Shown here piece after piece: positions 22,354 to 33,551 of a stretch of 64,000 nucleotides of DNA. Location of the stretch: the NCBI GenBank assembly GCA_002221725.1, contig NJFT01000146.1:1-64000 (forward strand), in the 5' to 3' direction. Under the pieces are notes generated by a model. The model ran no database searches and was not told the origin of the DNA. It saw nothing but the letters and a program-made list of their open reading frames with translations. A program made the translations under genes and the position numbers. Origin of the DNA: Scedosporium boydii (taxonomy: Eukaryota > Ascomycota > Sordariomycetes > Microascales > Microascaceae). Each line of letters starts with the position of its first letter. Within the stretch, counting starts at the first letter, position 1.

Positions 22354-23728
22354 TGGACAGGGGATAAACGGCATCCCGTGAGCGCTATGAGCCGAGGGAA
22401 TTTCACCCCAGTCGGTCATCCATCTGCCAGTACCACATAGGAGGCCTTAGAAGTATTCCCATAGCTGCATTTAGCGATGGACAAGAACCCAATATTCTAT
22501 GGCATGAATTCGCTTATCATCTCTCAACGCACTCCTATCCCAACCTCACCCGAGCACATCGTTCAAGTTCGTAGCCTTCAATCTTCAATAATCCTGAGGC
22601 ATGCCCTTCCTCGTTCTCATCCCACGCTATCACCTTGCATGGACAGCTATATCGCCCAAGTTGTGCTTCAATCTCTAGTTTACGGGAGAGCTGTGCACCT
22701 TCAATGCCGCAACCGGGTTTCTATGCTGGTACTTGGTGTATTATATGGTGGCAAACCAAGAACGGTTGCGACTGAACCTCGTGCCTGGCTATATTGATTT
22801 TCTCGGAGGCGGCTTTGCAAGGGCATAATGCGTACCAGCCGTCTTTTCCGGTGCAGCGCGAAATACACAGCATGGACAGCCAGAGCAGGCGTTGCCCCTA
22901 CTTGGATATTGCATATATGAAGTGCTTGGAACACGCACCGAGCCGCAAGCAGACCACGTCTATCCGGAATAATACCCGTCCTGGGGTGCAGATCAGCATC
23001 AGGCACTAGTACCCTCCAGAAGCTGGGCATGTAACAAGTAAAGGGAGATTCTAGAATGAACAGACGGCGTTGGATAGAGTAATTGCAAGGAGCCAGGTGG
23101 AGTGTGCATATCCGGCTCTTCAACCCTGGAAAGCGACACGATGGCATCTGTGGGGGAGGGAGAAGAGCGTGGGCACACCCCTTCATCATATTTTCATATC
23201 GACTCTAGATCAATGTGGGCGGGAAGAGAAATCTAATGTAAGTGGATCTTTCATTTAGAATTCATTTATGGGTGTCAAGCCTTCCACGTTTCTTGGGTAG
23301 ACAGACAGTCAGTCTTTATCCGGATGGCCGGCTGTTGGATTATTTACCGGCAGACGGCCTTCCGATTATACAGGACAACTTAATTTGAGCAGAAATGCAC
23401 GTGTAATACATGGCCATGCAGATTTCTATTGGTGTTGATGATCCTGTTGGACTCTCGAGTTATGAACTCGTCGTCCTTGGCCCTCCGGGAAAGGGGAATG
23501 AGAGATTAACTTGGGATGGTTTTCAGTACGATAAGAGGGGAACCACTCCTGGGACTTTTTAAACTGTTGACCATCCTCTCTTTTTGTGCTGCTTCCATCT
23601 AACTGACTGCCTGCGTCGACGAGATCCTTCCTATTATTTCCTGTTGCCAGCTACGTCCGTCCAGGTATCCATTCCATTTCTCAACGTTGGCAATATAGCT
23701 AGTCCTGAGGCAAAAGCACTCTCTGAAA
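22354..23728. other. Intergenic: pyruvate kinase 3' flank and LPMO promoter
   Basis: No gene recognised; a 162-codon minus frame at 22701-23189 lacks any domain. The right half should be the LPMO promoter. GTGGGG at 23150-23155 fits the CreA consensus SYGGRG, but a single site of this kind is weak evidence of carbon-catabolite control. Confidence 0.45.
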
Positions 23729-24772
23729 ATGAAGTTCTGCCTTGCTTCTATCCTCCTGGCCACGGCCGCCAGTGCTCATTGTAAGTAAACCTTCGGGACC
23801 TGATATACAGAGCTTGTCGTGGGATTCTGTGGATCACTGACTGTCTTTCCTACAGACGTCTTCCCTTCCATTAGTTATGACGGACAGAAGACTCAAGATT
23901 GGGAATACGTGCGCAAAACCAACAACTTGTGAGTCTCGGTGATGTCACCACGGCCCAGATCCAGGCCACGAGGGTCAGGTCCTAACATTGCCATACAGTC
24001 AGAGCAATGGCCCTGTCACCAATGTTCAGAGCCCCGAGATGACTGTACGTTTCCTCTCCAATATTTAATTTTACGGCTTCTTCTTCCAGGAGACTTCTTG
24101 GATAGGCCGACGCGTCTTGCTTTTAACTGACACAGTCTGTCACCTTCTCAAGTGCTACCAAACGACCATGAACGCCGCCACCACCAAGACCATGGCCGTC
24201 AAGGCCGGATCAACCGTCAACTTCAACGCCCGTGCTAGCATTTCCCACCCCGGCGCTCTCAACGTCTACATGGCCAAAGCCCCAGCCGGAACCTCCATCA
24301 ACGACTTCGACGGAAAGGGCGCCGTATGGTTCAAGATTGCCCACGATGGTCCTAACATCTCCCCCGGGGGTCTCACCTGGCCCACCTCGGGTCTCCAGTC
24401 AGTCCCCATTAAGCTTCCCTCGTGCCTTGAGGATGGCGAGTACCTGCTCCGCATTGAACACATCGCCCTTCATAGCGCGGGGAGCGCTGGTGGTGCTCAG
24501 CTTTACATCTCGTGTGCGCAGCTTAGTGTTACAGGCGGGTCTGGGTCGATTAAGGCGCCGCAGATGCTTTCGTTCCCGGGCTCGTATGTGCCGACGGACC
24601 CTGGCCTCATGATTAACATTTACTGTAAGTCAAGTCTGAATTTTCTGAGAGGAATTCTCTTATGAGCGTCTCCCGAGGCTCTATTTATTGTGAATCCCGG
24701 ACTTACTTGTCTTTAACAGACCCTGTTCCTACTACATACACTGCTCCCGGTGGCGGTGACGCGACCTGCTAA
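23729..24772 (+). CDS. Secreted AA9 lytic polysaccharide monooxygenase (former GH61)
   Basis: Five exons: 23729-23780, 23856-23928, 23999-24044, 24153-24624 and 24720-24772; 231 aa. The signal peptide MKFCLASILLATAASA ends at residue 16, exposing His17, the N-terminal residue of the copper histidine brace. His89 (SISHPGALNVYMAK) is the second brace histidine and Tyr175 (QLYISC) the axial tyrosine. His164 and Gln173 match second-sphere residues of AA9, and Cys58-Cys178 fits the usual disulfide. AA9 enzymes oxidatively cleave cellulose or hemicelluloses outside the cell. There is no CBM1 or GPI tail; the protein is a bare catalytic domain ending GGGDATC. All four introns keep frame; the third acceptor (CTCAAG, 24151-24152) was preferred over an upstream ACAG because it gives MTCYQ. 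Confidence 0.94.
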
Positions 24773-25518
24773 AAGAGTACTTTGTGCGAAATGTGTATGA
24801 TAACTGGGTGGCTGGAGACGTCGGAAAGGGTCTGCAGAAATGTTTTGGAGATGGTGAAAACGAGGAAGGGTGATGTATCTAAGGAGCTAAGTGCCGCTCA
24901 CTTGTGAGTACATCCGGGTAGCCAAATAATGACCACTATGATTTTCAACTATGAGCTTTCCCATAGAAAGGTGGAATCGATTTACTCGTAGTTTCTGAGT
25001 GACCTGTAAACCTTCTTCATTTTTTGGTTTAATTTTTTTTAATTTTAATCTTTGGGGAGTTATTGCTCTGCTGTTCTCGAATATCATAGGGTAGAGGGAA
25101 AAAAAAAAAAAAAACGTTCTATCCTTCCATAATTGCCTCTTTTTTCTTTGAGAATGTGTAAATCTTGATGTTCGAGACGGCAAAGGAGCTGAGCTGCCCG
25201 AAGTGGGACTCCTGCCCGGTCCGGGTCCGATGCCAGAATTACCAAACTCGGGAATTGGACCACGGCCGACTCAAGATTGCACACATGCATGGCAGAAAGG
25301 GAGGTACTGACATCTGATCAAAGTAAAATACCGATGCTATCCACCCTAACCGATGATAAAAAGAATGATGAAAAGGGAAACGAAGTAAGGCCGGCGATGT
25401 GATAGTTCGGATTCTTCCGCAAACTAGAAGTTCGCTTCCCAGACAAGGGAAAGAAATAATTTTAAAAACGACTGCGAGGTAAAACTTTTTGGGAAAGGGG
25501 CGGGGGGCAATGATTATT
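24773..25518. other. Convergent intergenic, LPMO / NADAR gene
   Basis: It holds the 3' flanks of the two genes. It includes a run of 16 A at 25099-25114 and A/T-rich DNA around 25010-25050. No gene recognised. Confidence 0.5.
25099..25114. repeat. Poly(A) tract (16 nt)
   Basis: Uninterrupted A16 in the LPMO/NADAR convergent region. Confidence 0.9.
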
Positions 25519-26253
25519 TCATGGTTTCTGTGCCGGTTTTCCCTCTGCTTCGTCCCTCAGCCTTTTTCTGGCCTCCATGAGTGCCTGGCCCAGGAGATTC
25601 AACCCCCATCTCGACCTTTCAGAAGACGCATTCGCAGCGCCAAAACCAATGCCCCAAATCTTGTCTCTCGGGCTCGCTTCAACAAGTTCTCTGTCCCCAG
25701 TTTCCAGGAGAGCAGCCTTCAATCTTCCCACAACCCTTGTTCCCTTGGGTAGGGGCTCGTCTCCTCCAGAGAGAGACGGCAAATCCTCCGTTCCCTCGCC
25801 GTTTCCTCTCGTGAACCCCTCTTCAGTGACGGCGTGAGTGAACTTTGCCATGCTCGCTTCCGTTACGATCCGTAGCCTGTTCGCATTCCAACCCTCGTCC
25901 GAAAAACCCGTGACCTTACGGCCGAGGGAACGAGCGGCTCTAGGAGTGTTGGCTCGCAGAATCTCGTGCGCCGTTTCGATGTCTTTGAAGAGTATGGCTT
26001 TTTTGTACATCATATAGCTTTACACCGGTCCTGTCAGCGCTTCCGCGACTTTGCGTAGAGAGGACGGTCTTGAGGAAGTTACTTACTGCTCTGCTGTGGG
26101 ATACACGATCGATTCATCGTCGGGGTCGGTAAACGGGCAGTAGTACCACTGCGAAAGGAAACCGTAATCCGGGTCGGTCTCTCGCCAGAAGAAGACGGAC
26201 CTGTCTGTCACGAGGGACGATTTCCCGCTGGGGAGCTTAGTTTTCTTTCCCAT
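25519..26253 (-). CDS. NADAR (DUF1768, YbiA-like) domain protein
   Basis: Exons are 26253-26087 and 26017-25519 with a 69-bp intron, giving 221 aa. After a short basic leader the domain begins VFFWRETDPDYGFLSQWY and runs through the hallmark AEHYMMYKKAI, which is formed across the splice junction, then GRKVTGF, MAKFTHAV, LLETGDRELVEASPRDKIWGIG and the closing RWGLNLLGQALMEARKRL. The NADAR superfamily contains N-glycosidases: bacterial YbiA acts on riboflavin-pathway intermediates, and other members remove ADP-ribose from guanine in DarT-NADAR toxin-antitoxin systems. A low-complexity loop (GNGEGTEDLPSLSGGDEP) interrupts the core. No signal peptide is seen. The gene is head to head with a kinase-WD40 gene. 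Substrate is unknown here; the fold assignment is strong. Confidence 0.88.
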
Positions 26254-26908
26254 TCTGGCGTTTGCTTGATGGAAGGCTTCGTGAGTGTCTTTGTGAAGAA
26301 TAATGTTGGGATGGTTTGTTTCTCTTGGAGGCGTAGAGTGATGGATAACTGGCTTTATAAAACGAAGTTATCAAATGAACCTCGAGTTTGGTTGGCGACG
26401 AGAAGCTCCTCGCGTGACGTAGACTAGTTCGTCTCTCACTGCCCGGATGACTCTATCGCGCTCGAATAACTTAAATAGCTTGAATGCCGATGACTCAAAA
26501 AAAAACAATCGGTCGATCTGGAAAAAAAAAAAAAAAAAAAACGGGCGAAGTCAGATAGTCCCTTCATAAACAATTCAAGGGACAGAAATGGAGTAGGTTT
26601 GAAGTGCGTTGCTCCTTCCCTGTCCTTGCTTCCCTGCGCCACGCCCGTGATAGCTGAGGGACAGGGAGGAACGACACAAACACGACTTGCTCCAGCATAA
26701 TTTACTCGTGATCGTGTCTCTCTGGAACTTGCAACTTGCAGCCTGGAATCAGCACAGCCTCGCTGCCTGCCGCCCAACGAGAAATGGTTGGTCAACAACC
26801 CATACTAGTCGGCTCTGAAGCCGCCTTATTCCCAGCAATGAAGAATAACGTCTCTCTCCCCCACCAACCTAAAATCCATTGACTCATTGAGTAAGAACAA
26901 GTTCGAGA
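26254..26908. promoter_or_regulatory. Shared divergent promoter region, NADAR / kinase-WD40
   Basis: 655 bp separate the two start codons. The region contains A-tracts at 26497-26505 and 26522-26541, of the kind that exclude nucleosomes in fungal promoters. No TATA element or named operator could be assigned. Co-regulation is an inference from the geometry only. Confidence 0.5.
26522..26541. repeat. Poly(A) tract (20 nt) in divergent promoter
   Basis: Uninterrupted A20 midway between the NADAR and kinase-WD40 start codons. Confidence 0.85.
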
Positions 26909-29156
26909 ATGCAGACCCAACTATCCGATCTCGTTCGCGACTCAAAACTTGAAATCCAGTCCTCTGGCGATCATGTCATTCAGATCGACTACGTCTCGAA
27001 CCCACGTATGGGACAGCGGCGCACTCGGGTCGAGCAGCATTGGCAATTGAAAGCTGAGCTCGGAAGGGGAGGGCATGGCGTTGTGTGGCTTGCGGAATGC
27101 ACTTCCGGGTTGGGATCTGGCCAAGTTCGTGCCGTGAAGGAACTGCGGAAGAGCCCGTCGGTTTCGTCCCTTCCGCCGAACTACTACTACAGGGAGCTTG
27201 AAGCGATCGCCAAGTTTTCCCAGAAGCGCGTAGGATATACACATTTGCTCCAGAGGTGTTCATAACGAGACCGCCTAACTAGATATGATAGTATCGAGAC
27301 TTCTTCGTTACGTCCTACGGCTGGTACGAGACTGATGAGGCCGTCTTCATCACCATGGAGTATCTCCCAGATGGCGACTTGCAGCGCTATCTCGAATCTC
27401 CGCTGCCTACGAACGAGGCGCGTGATATCACTCGACAGCTGCTCGAAGGCTTAGTGTTCATGCACGACAATCAGTTCGCCCACCGGGATCTTAAACCGGG
27501 AGTAAGTAACAGTTTCTAGCTTATAATAGCTTCATTGGCGTATTACTAAGACGTATAAAGAATATCCTCGTGCTGAAGAAAGGCCCGGACTGGTGGGTTA
27601 AGATCTCGGACTTTGGTATCAGCAAGAGAATTGAATCTACGGCTCTCTGGACGCAGATTGGCACCGAGCCTTACGTGGCCCCCGAGGTAAAAGGGATATT
27701 TCCGATTAACAACGGAGCCGATGCTAATGCGGGCAACGTCACCTTGGCGGTGGATATATGGTCCGTAGGTGTCATCGCCTTCCGGATGGTGACAGGTCGG
27801 CTTCCTTTCCCCGACGCTCGGCAGCTATTCAACTACGTTGTTCAATGCTCTTCCTTTCCGGCCATGGAGTTGGAAACTGTCGACTGCGCGGACTTTGTGC
27901 AAAAGACGATGGCAGCATCCTCGCATATTCGCCCGACCTCCCAACAGGCACTTGAGCATCAATGGCTCATGACTCGACTCCCCGAATCTAACCTGAACCT
28001 ACACACCAGCAACGTTAGAGAGCAGAGCTTTGATTTCTCATATTTGCCGTCCGCCCGGTGGACCACAAATGAGAGGGAAACAGCCCGCCCTTCCGCTAGA
28101 AGCGTCACTGCAGTTCCCAACACGGCTGTTAACGTAGGAAGCTCCCTTTCGCCCTCGACTTCTCTTCCTCCAAAATCGTCTGATAAGTCTAGCGATACTC
28201 CTCGCAATACAACACCCCATTTCTGGAGACTTATGGGTCATAGCAGTCGCGTTAATTCGCTTGCCTTCTCGAGCGACTCAAAGCTTCTAGTGTCTGGGTC
28301 CGACGACCACACTATAAAGATCTGGGATGCCGCTACAGGTCGCGAAGTCAAACGGTTTATCGCCCATGACTCTTCAGTTGTCTTCGTTGCCTTCTCGAAT
28401 GATTCGAAGCTCGTGGTTTCGGCATCAGATGACGGCACCATGAAGGTATGGGATGTTGTCTGGGGCCGTATGGCCCGCTCGCTTACGGGCCGCGGCAGAT
28501 TTACCGTTAGCTCGGCGGCCTTCTCTGGCAATTCGAAGCTTGTGGTTTCGGGTCTGTCCGACGGCCTTATCAAGATCTGGGACGTCGCCACAGGCCATGA
28601 GGACCACATTCTGAGGGGCCATGCCAGTTCGGTTGCTTCAGTAGCATTCTGCGGCAACTCTGAACTCGTGGCTTCGGGGTCTTCCGATGGCACTGTCAAG
28701 ATCTGGTATGCCTCTACAGGCCGCGAAATCCACACATTCAAGCATGGAGGGTGGGTTAGATCCGTGGCCTTCTCAGGCGATTCGAAGCTTGTGGCATCTA
28801 GATCAACCGATGAGAGTATCAGGGTCTGGGCTGTTGACACAGGTCAGCTAGTCTGCGCGCTTGGGGACGGCCAATATACTCCCAATAACGGATGGTCCTT
28901 TATGCGAGTCTCGAACCCTGTGGCCTTCTTGGGCGACTCGAAGTTTGTAGCTCAATGCGTGAGCGGCTCCGTCAAGATCTGGGATGTCTCAACGAAGCGT
29001 ATGGTACGGAGACTCGAAGTTGGGCCGGTTTGGGCGACAGCCTTTTCCAGCGACTCAAACCTCGTCGCGGCAGGGTATCCCGATGGTATGCTCAGCATTT
29101 TTGAAACTAGTCAAGGGGACAACAAAGGTCCTGGCATCTGCCGTTCATACACTTAA
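26909..29156 (+). CDS. Ser/Thr protein kinase fused to a seven-repeat WD40 propeller
   Basis: Exons are 26909-27229, 27292-27501 and 27561-29156, with introns of 62 and 59 bp; 708 aa. The kinase domain (about 48-320) looks catalytically complete: glycine-rich LGRGGHGVVW, the lysine in VRAVKEL, HRDLKPGN, the DFG in ISDFGISKRI and VAPEV, then a WSVGVIAF helix. A Ser/Thr/Pro-rich linker (about 325-395) leads to seven WD repeats (about 396-700), of which the first five are very alike (FSxxSKLVVSGSxDGTIKIWDVATG). The repeats resemble those of fungal HET/NACHT-WD proteins. Kinase-WD40 fusions occur in fungi and actinobacteria without an assigned pathway, as far as I know. No membrane segment or signal peptide is seen. 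The first donor (GTAGGA) is weak, but the branch site CTAAC is good and the join restores the kinase sequence. Confidence 0.88.
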
Positions 29157-32069
29157 TTTTATGCGAACCTCCCATGCTATCCGGCTTTTATGTTGACCTC
29201 TAAGCGAGGGAACCCTAAATCTTCTTTGATTCGTATCATTGACGTGGAAATTAAAGAAGATGAGGAGAATAAAAAAAGAAAAGAAAAAGTGCAAAAAGCT
29301 CACCCCGGGCGTCGAACATCGACGATTCCGAGGCTACGAAAAACCGCAGTTTTTGCTGACAACCATTGAGCAGTTTGGGGACGCCATCCCCGAGTGCACC
29401 CTGCAGTTCTGCTCGGCTGGAAACCTGGGGGCTTGAGGGGGTATATAAAGCTTTCGTGGGCGACTGGTGACGAGGCTTGTAGCTGGGGAAGGGGAAGGGG
29501 AGAGGGGAGGGAGGGAGTTCCTTCCCTTGATTATCCAGAGGTTGCCTCCTGTGTCCTATTGCTTCGATTCCGTAAGAGGGATTCGGAGATCTATGAGGAC
29601 TGATAGCGACTCCCGTGCTTATTCTAGGAGAATCGCCGCAACGGCTGCCGGCATCACGATGGTAGTTGGGTTTCCTTACTGACTGGAGGAAATAGCTATT
29701 AGACCTTGGTTCTGCAAGTGTTGGCTAATCTCGAAAATATGGATATTGTGTCAGCATTACTCGTCCAGGCTTCCCCCAAGGAAGAAGAGGTTGAAGAGGA
29801 GGGTAGTTCTGTCCTCCGCGATGACCTGCTTGACCCTGGATCTGAAAACGGATCCCGCCGAGCTATTCACGGGCCGGACCTCACGCCGGGCCATTCGGAG
29901 GATTTGGAATTTGGTCACGGAAACACGAGACGAGGCAGCCGAAGAGTAGGCCGAGAGTTGTCGGCGACAATATGCAACCATCGCTGTTTTTGGACTCTTG
30001 CTTGGCCGCCAGGAAAGAAGCCACGACGAACGGGAACAAAATGAGGCACCCAATAGGGCAGCGGTGGGAGGCAACCGGCACCAATGGATTGTATGGGTGC
30101 CCGAACCGCCCTGTGCAGGAACTTTGGAGGAGATCAACGGTTGTTCTACTTGCGCCCAAACAGGCGTGACACCGGAGAGGCGCACATCAGATCAGAAGTT
30201 GTTGGTATCGGTTGTTACTGTCCAACAACGTGCATACATTTTTAGTCTCATTTTATTTCATTTTTTATTTTTATTTTTATTTTTTATTTTTTATTTTTTA
30301 TTTTTTATTTTTTTATTTTTTTTCTTCATCATCTTAAGTTTATTTTCGTTTGATGCTTCAAGGTTCTCTTATTCGCTTTCCCCTTGCATTTATCGTACGA
30401 ACCAGAACCATTTACTCCTCACATCCCTGGCCTGTCCCGGATGAGGCCTTGATTGTCAAATTATTCCTTGATTTGCTAGCACAAGTAATCTGTATGGATC
30501 TTGGTCGTTCGGCCGTTTGAGCCTGGCTTTGGGGTCAATGGATCCTGCAGACGACTCTAACGACTAATGCATGCTAGTCTAGTCCACGCTCCAGCCAGGA
30601 ATGACTCCGTCACTCGTGCTTGGGATACCGATGGATTGTAATGCTCTGTGTTGGATCCCACGTCGACGAACCAGACGGACGCCCACTGCAGACCACTAGC
30701 AGCATGCTTGCGTTTCCATGCATCTGCCTGCTTCTGCAACAGCCAATCTACGGATTTGAGCTGCTCGCAGCATGATGGATATCCTAGGAAATGCTCACTT
30801 CCCGAGAAGCATTCGGGTAGAGGAAGTTGGCCAAAGAGAGGATTCTATCGGGACATCAGAGACTAAAGCCGAAATATCCCCCGTCGCTTATTCCATCTTC
30901 CGGGTCCGTTGAGTCCATGACTCCATATGTCCATCGCAGCGTATCCTCCTTGTTTGTGTGTCTGAGCTTCTGCCAGTCTGATGTGTTTCGACGTCCCATT
31001 ACCACGTCACTCTGCGTTGCCAATTTTCCTCCCCTTCTCTCTCTTATTTATCTGGGCAGAGAGAAAGCGGAGCAATTTTGCAAGGAAGACACCGATCCAA
31101 GAGGCAGGATGAACCAGTCGCAGCGAGCCAATGCATCCTCCTGCATGACGACGAAGTAGACGTCCTGTTCCGCTGCTGGCATTGGCACAGTTGGCGGCAT
31201 TCGTGGATCGCTGGCGAATCTTTTGCCAAGTGAGGCGACAAACTTGAACACTATGGGCAACAAGTGTCCCGTTCATTCTCCGCCTTGTGCTCCACGCTGC
31301 CACCACACCTGCACTTGTTCTTGATTCGCATCGGATCCATTTCCATTTTCCATTTCCGTTTCTTGTCGAGGTGGCACGTGTTTCGTGAGGGCTTTCTCTT
31401 CCGTCGACACTCTATCACACAGCAAGCGAGTCGAGATTTATAGGATGAGTGAGTGATGGCCAATCTCATCCTAAGTTCAGTTCAGAATCGACACACATCG
31501 ACAACGAGACGAGAACAAGACAACCGACAGAAACACTCTGAGACAGGGTTGGGCCTAGGCTCATAAGTCGAAGTTTGGTTGTCACCGCCGTCATATCCTC
31601 CAGACCCCCCAGACCAGACAGAATCTGGCGCTGCTACCGATCTACTTACTGCACTACTAAAATACGTGCATGCATTGTAGAGTCATAGCTGGAGTACTAT
31701 TACAACATAGTGTTACAAGAGAAGGAAGCCATCGTACTCGACAGACGCCCCCGGAAATTTTGTCGAATCTGGTTTCTCACGCTCCTCTGCTGGCGACAAC
31801 ACCCCCCTTGCTTTTCGGGCAGGGATTGAGGAACTAGCCTTTCCAGCCCAGGCTGACTTACATTAAAAATATGCCGAGATCCTAATCCTGGGCTTGACAT
31901 TGATCTTTACGCTTTTTTTTTTTTTCTCACCTTCCTTCTGGGAACCACGACAATCATCAACCAAAGTGTTATGCGATCTGCTACTCGGGCGCCCCGCTAG
32001 AACTCCAAATCTAGCCATTTCCCACAGGTCTTCTCTCTCTCCCAGCTAGCCCCGAAGAAGACATGTTCC
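29157..32069. other. Gene-poor 2.9-kb interval
   Basis: Only short frames without domains are found. Notable contents are a purine-rich stretch at 29240-29300, a T6A-type low-complexity block at about 30241-30333, and a T13 tract at 31913-31925 just upstream of the SprT-like gene, where the promoter should lie. Fragmented former coding DNA cannot be excluded. Confidence 0.45.
30250..30333. repeat. T-rich low-complexity block with TTTTTTA periodicity
   Basis: Runs of five to ten T separated by single A residues. This is slippage-type DNA; no transposon ends are seen around it. Confidence 0.8.
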
Positions 32070-33551
32070 ATGGCTCTGTGGGAGGCTGGCGGGGGATTCT
32101 CTCCAGCACCCGCTGATGAGATCTATATCCCTCATGATATTCCCTATTACGTCGGCGGCAAACGCCGGGTGAGCCACAGCGATGGATCCGATTTCGACCC
32201 CGACTGGCCTCCGATCAACAAGCGTCCAAAGATCGTCGGGCCTGTCGGCGTCTCGCACAAGCTCATTGATTCGTCTGCGTCTTCAATTGATTCCCTACCC
32301 TTCAGAGAGGTCGCCTTCTTCGTCCGAGCATGCCATTCTGCTCCACTCCTCGATCCCAGCTCTGATCGGGAGTTTGATACTCCCGAACCCGAACCCGCCC
32401 CTGTTCTCCTGTCTATCCCCTTGCCTGCGCCCGAGATCGAGAAAGTACGGAAGGTAGACCCCGATTTTGATTATGCCTCCGATTGCGGCGCCGGCACAGG
32501 CCCAGCCAAGCCTGTGGTGATCGGAGCAGGAGCAGGAGGAGGTTGTTCTATGGAGCGAACTGCCTCCGGACTTTCCATTTCCCCCGCCGCGACCTGCGTT
32601 TCTGGCACTGACGCGGACGATCCCAATCTCTTCGAAGACCTCGAAGCTGCCCGCCTGGTCAGGGACCACCTAGACAGCTTCGGCCGCCGCTCCCGCAACA
32701 CCCAGCACGAGCGGATCCTGCGCACCCTCATAAATCCCAAGAACAGGGAGGCCGAATTCCCCATCGACAACGCCGCCCTCGAGAGTATATTCTCCGCCGC
32801 GAACGAGATATTCTTCTTCTCGCGGCTCTCGCAGCGCGTTACGTGGGACTGGTCTCACGAGTCGGCGTCCCAGTACCAGAGCCAGGTCATAGGTACCACG
32901 GCGTTTAGGCGGTCGAAACTCGGTGGTTACGAGACTCTGATCGTGCTGTCTAAACCTATCCTTATGAGCGTGAATTTCAGCCGGCGCCTCTTAATTTCTA
33001 CCTTCCTGCACGAACTCATTCATAGCTACTTATTTATCGTCTGCGGGTTCAAGGCTCGTCACTGCGGTGGTCATACGGAGGGATTCCACCAGATCGCCGC
33101 CATGATTGATCATTGGGCTGGGCCGGAGCATCTGCGGTTACAGGAGATGGAAGCTGATTTGGAGAGCTATCGGGCTGCGGAGCCATCGCCATCCCCAGCT
33201 CCATCACCGCAACGTGTGGCGCCACAACAAGCTCCTCCTCCACAATCTCAACATCCGTCTCAATGGAATGACCACTACCCCGAGAGCCGGCAGGGGGATG
33301 TGCGGGAGACTAGACATATTCGTTATGGAAACGACAATAGCACACCTCAATGTGCCGTGCTGAGGCTGCAGCCGCACCGCATGCCGCAGGCACAGAGGGA
33401 GCAAGTTAAGCATCACCACCACCACCATCATCACCACTACCATCACTATCACCATCCTTATCATTATTATCAGGTCCGCGAGGAACTTTCCCACAATGGC
33501 CGTCGTGATGGGGTATGGGAAGAATACATCGAAGACAGGTGGCATGGATGA
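32070..33551 (+). CDS. SprT-like domain protein (putative zinc metalloprotease)
   Basis: One exon of 493 aa. The first ~200 residues are Pro/Ser/Ala-rich and disordered. The SprT-like domain spans about residues 205-360 and carries the zinc-protease motif HELIH at 314-318, followed by HCGGHTEGFHQIA, which supplies the third metal ligand candidate. The C-terminal part is Pro/Gln-rich and contains a His tract (about residues 448-465) with nine consecutive His broken only by Tyr and Pro afterwards. SprT-family proteins include human Spartan, which degrades DNA-protein crosslinks, but this protein shows no clear PIP box, SHP box or zinc-finger, so a DNA-repair role is only a possibility. Start chosen as the first ATG of the long frame; no intron is needed. 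Confidence 0.85.
   Translation: MALWEAGGGFSPAPADEIYIPHDIPYYVGGKRRVSHSDGSDFDPDWPPINKRPKIVGPVGVSHKLIDSSASSIDSLPFREVAFFVRACHSAPLLDPSSDREFDTPEPEPAPVLLSIPLPAPEIEKVRKVDPDFDYASDCGAGTGPAKPVVIGAGAGGGCSMERTASGLSISPAATCVSGTDADDPNLFEDLEAARLVRDHLDSFGRRSRNTQHERILRTLINPKNREAEFPIDNAALESIFSAANEIFFFSRLSQRVTWDWSHESASQYQSQVIGTTAFRRSKLGGYETLIVLSKPILMSVNFSRRLLISTFLHELIHSYLFIVCGFKARHCGGHTEGFHQIAAMIDHWAGPEHLRLQEMEADLESYRAAEPSPSPAPSPQRVAPQQAPPPQSQHPSQWNDHYPESRQGDVRETRHIRYGNDNSTPQCAVLRLQPHRMPQAQREQVKHHHHHHHHHYHHYHHPYHYYQVREELSHNGRRDGVWEEYIEDRWHG

Noticed and set aside
22701..23189. 162-codon minus-strand open frame between pyruvate kinase and LPMO
   Set aside because: Arg/Leu/Pro-rich, no domain, and it lies where the LPMO promoter should be.
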